Notes under the pieces: generated by a model
The model's input: the letters and a program-made list of their open reading frames with translations, nothing else
The model's database searches: none
Told to the model about the DNA's origin: nothing
Position numbers and translations under genes: made by a program
Assembly (NCBI GenBank): GCA_024703855.1
Contig: CP087965.1
Coordinates: 5,696,001 to 5,760,000, forward strand
Origin: Polaromonas sp. P2-4
GTDB taxonomy: Bacteria; Pseudomonadota; Gammaproteobacteria; Burkholderiales; Burkholderiaceae_C
Direction: 5' to 3'
DNA length: 64,000 nt
Shown: piece by piece, positions 48,483 to 56,874 of the stretch
Layout: every line of letters begins with the position of its first letter
Position numbering within the stretch: position 1 is the stretch's first letter

Positions 48483-51400
48483 TTACCGGCTGCGGTGTGC
48501 GCAGTTCTTGCGCAAAAAGCTCACCCGCAGTTCTTCCAGCAGCCAGCGAAACTCCTGCATGCGCGCGTCCGTCGCACCCTTGCGCTCTGCCACCAGGCGC
48601 CAGTAACGCTGCTCCTGCGGCCGCAACTCGGCCATGCGGGCGGCATCGCGGGCCGGGTCACCTCGCCACTTCTCCAGCCTCAAGGTAATGGCCTTGAGGT
48701 AGCGCGCAAAGTGCTGCAGCTGCGCATATGGTGTGGTGGTCAAGAAGCGCTTGGGCACCAGGCGCTGCAACTGCTGGGCCGCATCGGCCGCAGCCTCGGC
48801 GGCGTTTTTGGTGTCCTTGATCTTGCGCTGGGCCACGGCAAACTCGGCCAGAATGCCGGCCGCCAGGCGTGCCACTTCGCTGGCAATCAGCGTCAGGCGT
48901 CCACGCCCGTCATCGACCCGCTTTTTAAACTCGGCTTCATGGGTGGGCAAAGGGTCGAGCAAAAAAGCGCGGTCCAGCGCCACTTCGATAATTTGCGCGC
49001 GCAGCTCTTCCAGCGTGCCGCCGCCCGAGTTGTCGGCGGCGCGGCCCACCAGCATGTAAGCGGTGGCCATTTTCTGTAGCTCGGGCAGGTTTTTTTCGAG
49101 ATATTTGAGTGCGTCCTTGATCTGCAGCGAAAACAGCCGCCGCAAGCCGGCGCGGTGTTTGGCTGCGGCCGCATCGGGCTCGTCAAACACCTCAATCGTC
49201 ACGGCATCGCCCAGGTCAATCAGTGCGGGGAAGCCAATCAGCGTTTGCGACCCTTTGCGGATTTCCATCAGCTCGGGCAGCTCGCCAAAGCTCCAGTTGG
49301 TGTAGCGTTCAGGCGTTTTAGGCGCTATCTTTTCAGGAGCTGCTTGTGCCCGTCCTGCTTGGGCTAGAGGCCTATTTGATGCTGAATTCGGGGTGGAACC
49401 GGTATTTTTACCGGTATTCGGCTCAACCGACACCGCCAGGTTCTTGAGGCCGGCCAGCGCCTGAAACGCACCGCGCGCCTGCGAACCCAGCTCGCCCTTG
49501 AGTGCGCCCAGGTTACGGCCCGTGCCCAGCTGCCGCCCATGCTCGTCCACCACACGAAAGTTCATGAACAGGTGCGCGGGCAACATGTCCAGCTTCATGT
49601 CGCCGCGCTTGACGTCAAGCGAAGTCGCATCGCGCACCAGTTTCAGCACGGCATCCGTCAGCGAACCGCTGCCAAACAGCTGCGGCTCATTCAACTGCTC
49701 GGCCATGCGGGTGGCGGTATCGGGCAAGGGCACCAGCCGCGAGCGCGGGCGCTGGTGCAGCGTTTTGATCAACGCCTGAATCTTGTCCTTGAGCATGCCG
49801 GGCACCAGCCACTCGCAGCGCTCCTCGTTGACCTGGTTCAGCGCAAACAAGGGCACGTCCACCGTCACGCCGTCTTTGGGGTCACCGGGCTCGTGCAAAT
49901 AAGTTGCCATGCAGTCCACACCGCCCAGCCGCAGGGTTTTGGGAAAGGCCTGCGTGGTGATGCCGGCGGCTTCGTGGCGCATCAGCTCTTCACGGGTCAG
50001 CAGCAAAAGCTGGGGCTGCTTTTTAAGCTCGTCCTTGTACCAGCTCTCGCAGCTCGCGCCGCTGCATACGTCGGCGGGCAGCTGCTGGTCATAAAACGCG
50101 TAAATCAGCTCTTCATCAACCAGCACGTCCTGGCGGCGTGCCTTGTGCTCGATGTCTTGCACCTGCTGGATCAACTTCTGGTTGGCTGCCAAAAAGGGGA
50201 ACTTGGTGTCCCAGTTGCCAGCAACCAGCGCTTCACGAATGAAAATTTCGCGCGCCGTGACGGGGTCCACGCGGCCAAAATTCACGCGCCGCCCGTTGTA
50301 GACCACCAGGCCATAGAGCGTGGCGCGCTCCAGTGCCGTAACCTGCGCGGCTTTTTTCTCCCAGTGCGGGTCCAGCAACTGCTTTTTGAGCAGGTGGCCG
50401 GCCACCTGCTCTACCCATTGCGGCTCGATGTTGGCAATGCCGCGGCCAAACAGGCGCGTGGTTTCAACCAGCTCGGCCGCCACGATCCAGCGGCCCGGCT
50501 TTTTGCTGAGCTTGGCACCGGGGTGGCGGTAAAACCGGATGCCGCGCGCCCAGGTACCAGTCTTCTTCCTCGTTTTTGAGGCCCATGTTGCCCAGCAAGC
50601 CGCACAGCATGCACAGGTGCAGTTGCTCGTAGCTGGCAGGCTTGTCGTTCAGGTGCCAGCCCTGTTCACCCACCACGCTGTGCAGTTGCGAATGAATGTC
50701 GCGCCACTCGCGCACGCGGCGGATGTTGACGAAATTTTCGTGGAGTAGATTTTCGTACTGGCGGTTTGAGAGTTTGTGGCTGGCGGCGGGGATGCCCCCA
50801 CCCCAACCCTCCCCCAAGGGGGAGGGAGTGAAGGCGACTTGCTCCCTCCCCCTGGGGGAGGGTTGGGGTAGGGGCGGCCCCCCGCGCGTCGCCCAGCCAT
50901 TTCCATAGCTTCAAATACCCCACAAACTCGCTTTTTTCATCGTCAAACTTGGCATGGGCCTGGTCGGCCTGCGCCTGCTTGTCCATGGGGCGGTCGCGCA
51001 CGTCCTGCACGCTCAGGGCACTGGCAATCACCAGCACTTCGTCCAGCGCCTGCCGGTCTTTGGCCTCCAGGATCATGCGGCCCCACGCGGGTCCAGCGGC
51101 AGTTTGGCCAGCGTGCGACCTACTGAGGTCAATTCGTTGTCGTCATCCACCGCGCCCAGCTCGGCCAGCAACTGGTAACCGTCGGCCATCGCCCGTCCTT
51201 GCGGGGGTTCAATAAACGCAAAGTCTTCGATAGCGCCCAGGTGCAGCGCCTTCATGCGCAAAATCACGGCAGCCAGCGAGCTGCGCAGGATTTCCAGGTC
51301 GGTAAAGCGTGCCCGGCCTAAAAATCGGGCTCGTCATACAGGCGTATGCAAATGCCGTCGGCCACCCGCCCGCAGCGCCCGGCGCGCTGGTTGGCGGCAG

Positions 51401-52454
51401 CCTGGCTAATAGGCTCGACCATCAACTGCTCGACCTTGCTCCTGAAACTGTAGCGCTTGACGCGCGCTGTACCTGCATCAATGACATACCGGATGCCCGG
51501 CACGGTGAGCGAAGTTTCGGCCACGTTGGTGGCCAGCACAATGCGGCGGCCGGTGTGGCCGTCAAAAATCCGGTCCTGTTCGGCCTGGCTCAGGCGCGCA
51601 AACAGGGGCAGCACCTCGGCGTTGCGGTTCAGTGGCTGGTGCGCCAGGTGCTTGCGCAAATGGTCGGCGGCTTCGCGAATTTCACGCTCACCGGGCAGAA
51701 AAATCAGAATGTCGCCGGCACTGTGCGGGCTTTGCCAGAGCTCATCAACGCCATCGGCAATCGCGTCGTTCAAATCGTAGTCACGCGACTCTTCAAAAGG
51801 CCGCCAGCGCTGCTCGACCGGAAACATCCTGCCAGACACCATGATGACCGGTGCAGGCCCCTTGGCGGACGCAAAGTAATCGGCAAAGCGCTGCGCATCA
51901 ATGGTGGCCGAGGTGATGACCACTTTGAGGTCGGGCCGGCGCGGCAGCAGCTGGCGCAAATAGCCCAGCAAAAAGTCGATGTTCAGGCTGCGCTCGTGCG
52001 CCTCGTCAATGATGATTGTGTCGTAAGCCTTCAGCAGCGGGTCGGTCTGCGTCTCGGCCAGCAAAATACCGTCTGTCATCAGCTTGACGGACGCATCGCG
52101 GCTCAGCCGGTCCTGAAAACGCACCTTGTAGCCCACCACGTCGCCCAGCGTCGTTTTCAGCTCTTCGGCAATGCGCTTGGCCACGCTGGAGGCCGCAATA
52201 CAGCGCGGCTGCGTGTGGCCAATCAGTTTGGCGTGCTGGCCTGCCGGGTAGTTGAGCTTGCCCCGGCCCATGGCCAACGCAATTTTGGGCAGTTGCGTGG
52301 TTTTGCCCGAGCCGGTTTCACCGCAGACAATGACGACCTGGTGCGCCTGTATGGCAGCCGTGATCTCGTCACGCTTGCCGGATACGGGCAGGGAGTCGGG
52401 AAAGGTGATGGTGAGCGGTGACAGGGATGTGGACAAGGACGGATCAGCAGTCAA
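48483..52454 (-). CDS. hrpA: ATP-dependent RNA helicase HrpA (DEAH box)
   Basis: About 1310 residues. Walker [17 protein letters not shown] in [13 protein letters not shown] in VITSATID, motif [10 protein letters not shown], then the HA2/OB parts and the long DUF3418 C-terminus with [25 protein letters not shown]. Breaks near 51320-51324 (T run), near 51085 (G run), about 50810-50850, and 50543-50549 (GC loss). The break around 50810-50850 coincides with a palindromic repeat placed inside the gene, coding [11 protein letters not shown] family A repeat lies in the C-terminal part at 49325-49385. HrpA works on collided ribosomes and mRNA. Terminator behind. Confidence 0.92.
49325..49388. repeat. 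Dispersed repeat family A, copy inside hrpA
   Basis: GCGCTATCTTTTCAGGAGCT, GCTTGTGCCCGTCCTGCTTG, GGCTAGAGGCCTATTTGATG. Fits the consensus, including the GGCCTATTTGA tail; read in the hrpA frame as [20 protein letters not shown]. Confidence 0.75.
50793..50882. repeat. Palindromic CCCAACCCTCCCCC repeat (family D) inside hrpA
   Basis: Inverted arms CCCCACCCCAACCCTCCCCC-AAGGGGGAGGGAG and CTCCCTCCCCCTGGGGGAGG-GTTGGGGTAGGGG, about 90 bp, within hrpA between [19 protein letters not shown] and the conserved HKLSNRQYE block. A half-copy is at 56812-56852. Confidence 0.85.
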
Positions 52455-52510
52455 AGCTGTGAATTATCGGTGTTCCCGCCCGCACCGGCAGCCGCGTTGC
52501 CGCACCCTCG

Positions 52511-53731
52511 TCAGGGCACAGGTTCAGGCATGCCCACAATTTCGCCGCTGCTGTCGTCATACCAGGCCACCCGGCTGGGATAGGTCCAGGCGGTGCGCGA
52601 CATGCCCCGCCCCATGGCCACCGCCATCGAAGCGCGTGCATCGGTTCTGGACACCCGCTGCACCCCTACCCCCGACCTCAGCGGCCCAGAGGGTGTCCGG
52701 CTCGCCCAGAGAAGCGGACTCAATGCGGGTATTGAGCACCACCGGTTTGGCCAGGCGCGCCTGGACCATGCGCGCCAGCCGAAGCAGCGGGCCGCTGTCG
52801 CCGCAGTTACGCATCAGCAGCAAAAACCCATCGCCAGCCAGCCGGCCCATTTCGACATGCGCAGGCACCACACGCCGCAAGCGCCCTGCGAAAATAAAAA
52901 GTGCGTGGTTCACAGCTGCCGGGCCGTACAGTTTTTCAAGCACGGGCAGATTGGCGATGGACACCACAATAACGCCCAGCGGCACGGGCTCGTCGTGGTA
53001 GTGCTTGAACGCCGCGCCCACCATATGGGCCGTCCCACTGTGCGAACGCATACGCGTCACCGGGTCATAGCTGGGACCGTAGGCCATCACCTGGTGCAAT
53101 TCGATGAGGTAGGCGTAGCGCATCCACAACACAGACGACATGGTGGCCAGATAGGCTGTTCCGGCGATGGCGCTTGCCGCATGGACCTGCCAGGGCACAT
53201 GCGCCCGGTCCAGCGCAATCCAGCCTAGACCGGCCAGCGCCAGCAGCATGAAGGAAACCCCCGATACCGCCAGCCAGGCCAGCCGGTCACCGCGCAAGGC
53301 ACTGCGCAAGCTCAAAATCAACGCCGTCAAGCCCAGCAGATAGACCATCGCCAAACTCAGCCTCAGTGCCTGTTGCGGCTGCGTCAGCCAGCCGGACATC
53401 ACGACCACGGCGGCCAGCACAGCCAGCGCCACAAGGGTACGGCGACGAACCTCGGGTTGCCGCAAAAGGCCCAGTGTGGAAAACAGCAAATACGCCAATA
53501 GCGCAGACACTGCGCTGGCCACATGCGCCAGAAAGCGGGACAGCGTGCCGGCATCCTCAATGGGCAGCGCGCCCAGAAAGGCCAGCACAAAAAGGCCGAC
53601 GCCACCGCCGACAAGGCGGCATTGAGCGCCACCCGGCGCAGCGAACGAATGAAGACAAATACCGAACCCGCCAGCATCAAAGCCGTTGTTCCGAAATAGC
53701 CGCCCCAAAACCCTATCGCTAATTGCGTCAT
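52511..53731 (-). CDS. Membrane protein with degenerate GGDEF-like domain
   Basis: About 406 residues. Seven to eight hydrophobic N-terminal helices (residues about 5-215, with ALMLAGSVFVFIRSLRR, GLFVLAFLGALPI, AVLAAVVVMSGWL, FMLLALAGLGWIALD) precede a GGDEF-type fold starting SYDPVTRMRSHSGTAHMVGAAF. The signature reads LAGDGF in place of GGDEF, and the RxxD I-site is not seen, so diguanylate cyclase activity is unlikely; it may sense or scaffold. Breaks near 53610 (missing base) and at about 52670 (extra G) are probable errors. The end reads TAWTYPSRVAWYDDSSGEIVG. It faces argA divergently. Confidence 0.75.
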
Positions 53732-53905
53732 GGGCCTGAACCATACCTGTGTCGCCGGTTTAATGCAAACTTGCAGGAGGGTTGCACACCCGCTGGAGAG
53801 CTAGCGTCCTCCCTTACACTCACTGCACTTTTTCGTTTTGCCGCGCAAGCCAGCCACTTATTACCCGGCTGCTGCCCGCCCCCTCCTGAACCCGAAAGCG
53901 CGCCC

Positions 53906-55256
53906 ATGTCTGCCGTCTTCAATTTCACCTTTGTCCCCTGGTTTCGCTCGGTGGCACCCTATATCCACATGCACCGCGGCAAGACCTTTGTGGTGGGCAT
54001 TGCCGGTGAGGCCATTGCCGCCGGCAAGCTGCAGCACATTGCACAAGACCTGGCGCTGATTCAAAGCATGGGCGTCAAGATTGTGCTGGTGCACGGCTTC
54101 AGGCCCCAGGTCAATGAGCAGCTCAAGGCCAAGGGCCATGCGGCCAAATACTCGCATGGCATGCGCATCACCGACGAGGTGGCGCTCGACTGCGCGCAGG
54201 AAGCCGCCGGCCAGCTACGTTATGAGATTGAGGCCGCCTTCAGCCAGGGCCTGCCCAATACGCCCATGGCCGGCTCCACGGTGCGCGTGATTTCCGGCAA
54301 CTTCATCACCGCGCGGCCCGTGGGTGTGGTCGATGGCGTGGACTTCCAGCATTCGGGCCTGGTGCGCAAGGTCGACGTGGCCGGCATCACCCGCACGCTG
54401 GACTTCGGCGCCATGGTGCTGCTCTCGCCCTTCGGCTTCTCACCCACCGGCGAAGCCTTCAACCTGGCGATGGAAGAGGTAGCGACCAGTGTGGCAATTG
54501 CGCTGCAGGCCGACAAGCTGATCTTCCTGACCGAAGTTCCCGGCATACGCGTCAAACCCGGTGAACCCGAGAGCGAAGACAATCCCGTAGACACCGAACT
54601 GCCGCTGGACGCCGCCGAGAAACTGCTGGCCGCCCTGCCAAGCACGCAAAACCCGACCGACACCGGTTTCTACCTGCAGCACTGCGTCACGGCCTGCAAA
54701 GCAGGCGTGGAGCGCAGCCACATCCTGCCGTTTGCGATGGACGGCTCGCTGCTGCTGGAAATCTATGTGCACGACGGCGTGGGCACCATGGTGGTGGACG
54801 AAAAGCTCGAGTCCTTGCGCGAAGCCACGGCTGACGATGTGGGCGGCATCTTGCAGCTGATTGAACCGTTTGAAAAAGACGGCACCCTGGTCAAACGCGA
54901 CCGCACCTGAAATTGAACGCGACGCCGACCACTACACCATCATTGAACACGACGGCGTCATTTTTGCCTGCGCAGCGCTCTACCCCTACCCCGAAGCCAA
55001 GACCGCCGAGATGGCAGCACTCACCGTGTCACCGCAAAGCCAGGGCCAGGGCGACGGCGAAAAGTGCTCAAACGCATCGAGCAACGCGCCAGGGCCATGG
55101 GCCTGCAAAGCATCTTCGTGCTCACCACCCGCACCATGCACTGGTTCCTCAAGCGCGGTTTTGTACAGGTTGACCCGGACTGGCTGCCCGAAGCCCTGCA
55201 AGCGCAAGTACAACTGGGACCGCAAGAGCCAGGTGCTGGTCAAAAAGCTGGGATAA
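53906..55256 (+). CDS. argA: Amino-acid N-acetyltransferase (N-acetylglutamate synthase), ArgA type
   Basis: About 448 residues. First step of arginine synthesis. An amino-acid-kinase-like domain (FRSVAPYIHMHRGKTFVVGIAGEAIAAGKLQHIAQDLALIQSMGVKIVLVHGFRPQVNEQL, GLVRKVDVAGITRTLDFGAMVLLSPFGFSPTGEAFNLAMEEVA) is followed by a GNAT domain (IIEHDGVIFACAALYPYPEAKTAEMAALTVSPQSQGQGDGEKVLKRIEQRARAMG, LTTRTMHWFLKRGFVQ). Breaks: extra T at 54908, A run at 55060-55063, extra T at 55197. The ending reads KRKYNWDRKSQVLVKKLG. The start is ATG 53906; a frame upstream to 53723 is noncoding leader. Confidence 0.93.
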
Positions 55257-55324
55257 GTTCTATTGATCTTTCCTTAATGGATGACACTCTTGCGGTCATC
55301 GCGCGGCCTACGCACCGTCTCGTC

Positions 55325-55412
55325 ATCGCGAGGCCGCAGGCCGTGGCGATCCATCGTCGATCAAGCGCAGTCATGGATTGCCGCTGCTGCGCCTGCAATG
55401 ACGGGAATGCTG
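55325..55412. repeat. Dispersed repeat family F (GTCATTGCxGGCGCAGC type), copy after argA
   Basis: On the minus strand CCCGTCATTGCAGGCGCAGC, AGCGGCAATCCATGACTGCG, then ATGGATCGCCACGGCCTGCG and GCCTCGCGATGACG. The ends are inverted copies of each other. Near-identical in order to the element at 61857-61935. Confidence 0.8.
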
Positions 55413-55447
55413 TCATGAATTGTGAAAAGCTCAATAAGATAGCAGGC

Positions 55448-55717
55448 ATGGCCCGAATCGTTGGTGCAAAAAACCGCAGTGAATTTATTTTGGACCCCGT
55501 GGAAGCCTGGCATCGCGGCCGAGCTCTCGACCAAATGCTCGCTGCCGCGCGGGTACCCGTGTCGCGCGGTGTGCAGCGCGCACCGCATCACGTGTTTAAC
55601 GCGATAGACGATCTGCGCCAACTCGAGCAGGCGCGCCTGCTGAATAGTCTGCCTGCAGATCCAGCGCTCAATGCCATAGACCGGGAAGTGCTGGAGCGGC
55701 TGCGCAAGCTGCTGTAA
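55448..55717 (+). CDS. Small conserved-looking protein after argA, unknown
   Basis: About 89 residues (MARIVGAKNRSEFILDPVEAWHRGRALDQMLAAARVPVSRGVQRAPHHVFNAIDDLRQLEQARLLNSLPADPALNAIDREVLERLRKLL). Charged and helical, no membrane segment, no domain recognised; similar proteins sit behind argA in related genomes in my recollection, but I cannot check. ATG 55448 is the first with sensible composition; the earlier in-frame stretch is repeat F. Confidence 0.6.
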   Translation: MARIVGAKNRSEFILDPVEAWHRGRALDQMLAAARVPVSRGVQRAPHHVFNAIDDLRQLEQARLLNSLPADPALNAIDREVLERLRKLL

Positions 55718-55726
55718 AAACAGCAT

Positions 55727-55790
55727 TCGCTATCAATTCAATAGCTGCTTGCGCCCGTCAATAAAGGGCTGAAGGCCTATTTGACTTGAC
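55727..55790. repeat. Dispersed repeat family A, best consensus copy
   Basis: GCTATCAATTCAATAGCTGC, TTGCGCCCGTCAATAAAGGG, CTGAAGGCCTATTTGACTTG. All consensus blocks are present, including the inverted-repeat head GCTAT...ATAGC and the tail GGCCTATTTGA. Confidence 0.85.
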
Positions 55791-55863
55791 AGGACTTTCA
55801 CTGACCAATGCCCGTAGCCGCTGCGTGAAGTTTGTCTTGCAGCACCTCGCCAGATTGCGTAAA

Positions 55864-55875
55864 ATGTGTACACAT
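55864..55875. promoter_or_regulatory. Palindromic operator candidate of the toxin-antitoxin operon
   Basis: ATGTGTACACAT, a perfect 12-base palindrome 35 bases before the antitoxin start. Antitoxins of this type usually bind such palindromes to repress their own operon. Confidence 0.55.
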
Positions 55876-55909
55876 AGATTCACAATCCACTTCGCACAAG
55901 GCATACATC

Positions 55910-56194
55910 ATGGAAACGGTAAAGGTAGGTATCCGAGAGTTCCGGGCGGACTTGGCGGAGTACATCGCCTCCAGCACGCCAGTGGCGGTGACACGGCACG
56001 GTCAAACGGTTGGCTACTTCATCCCTACGCAGGGCCAAGCGGAAGCTGACCTTGCCTCGCTGAAGAAAGCGAGCAAGACCTTGGATCGGCTGCTTGAAGC
56101 TCAAGGCGTGGACGTGGAAGATGTGGTTACTGATTTCAAGGTCGCTCGCAAGAAAGCCGCCCAGCCCAAGAAGCCGAAAGCCAAGGCCGCATGA
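55910..56194 (+). CDS. Type II antitoxin (Phd/YefM-like or prevent-host-death family)
   Basis: 94 residues. ETVKVGIREFRADLAEYIASSTPVAVTRHGQTVGYFIP is the N-terminal DNA-binding half of the Phd/YefM family; the C-terminal part is helical, ending in a Lys/Ala-rich tail (ARKKAAQPKKPKAKAA) that would wrap the toxin. Stop overlaps the toxin start by four bases (ATGA). A 12-base palindrome lies upstream. Confidence 0.9.
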   Translation: METVKVGIREFRADLAEYIASSTPVAVTRHGQTVGYFIPTQGQAEADLASLKKASKTLDRLLEAQGVDVEDVVTDFKVARKKAAQPKKPKAKAA

Positions 56195-56613
56195 GCAATA
56201 AAGCCATCGTCCTCGACGCGAACATTCTGATCCGGGCGGTGCTTGGCAAACGAGTGCGAGAACTGATTTTTGAAAACGCGGCCACTGTCAAGTTCTTCGC
56301 GCCTGACGTGGCCTACGCGGATGCGCGAAAGTACCTGCCTGCGTTGTTGGAGAAGCGGGGAGTCCAAAGCGGAGCCGCACTCAAGGTGCTGGATAGCCTT
56401 GAGATCATCGTCCAGTCCATCGACCTGGAACTTTACGCGGGCATGCAGCAGCAGGCGCTTCAACGGATTGCCGTGCGTGATGCCGACGACTGGCCTGTAC
56501 TTGCGTGTGCCATGAGCCTTGACTGCCCTGTCTGGACAGAAGATGCCGACTTTTTCGGTACGGGCGTGGCAACGTGGACAACAGATCGAATCGAGCTGTA
56601 CTTACGCAGCTGA
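56191..56613 (+). CDS. PIN-domain toxin (VapC-like)
   Basis: 140 residues. PIN fold: the first acidic residue is Asp9 in VLDANILIRAVLG, the second acidic cluster ends in RDADDWPVLACAMSLDCPVWTEDADFFGTGV, giving the usual metal-binding Asp/Glu set for RNase activity. Such toxins cleave tRNA or rRNA when the antitoxin is degraded. Fully intact with its antitoxin, so the module is probably functional. Confidence 0.9.
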   Translation: MSNKAIVLDANILIRAVLGKRVRELIFENAATVKFFAPDVAYADARKYLPALLEKRGVQSGAALKVLDSLEIIVQSIDLELYAGMQQQALQRIAVRDADDWPVLACAMSLDCPVWTEDADFFGTGVATWTTDRIELYLRS

Positions 56614-56649
56614 TGTATGAACGACAAGCGCTTTCAACAACGATGTTTC

Positions 56650-56745
56650 CCGTTTTACTCCTTCCCGCCTTTGGGGCTGTGGCCCGCGGCTCCAAGTCCG
56701 CCTGCGCGGACTTGGACGGGGGGAAGAGTCGCAGTGTCTCACTGC
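56650..56745. repeat. Palindromic repeat family E, second copy
   Basis: CTTTGGGGCTGTGGCCCGCG, GCTCCAAGTCCGCCTGCGCG, GACTTGGACGGGGGG. The core CCAAGTCCG-CCTG-CGCGGACTTGG corresponds to the hairpin at 45232-45255. Located after the toxin gene. Confidence 0.7.
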
Positions 56746-56811
56746 AACACGTGGGGCTGGGATGGGGGCTGCGCCCGATGCGAAAGACTGCAGTTTTTTT
56801 ATACGCCGCTG

Positions 56812-56852
56812 GCCCTCACCCCAACCCTCTCCCAAAGGGCGAGGGAGCAAGA
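56812..56852. repeat. Repeat family D, half copy
   Basis: CCCTCACCCCAACCCTCTCC followed by CAAAGGGCGAGGGAGCAAG. Same type as the palindrome inside hrpA. Confidence 0.75.
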
Positions 56853-56874
56853 AAGTAGTTACGGAGCCGGTACG

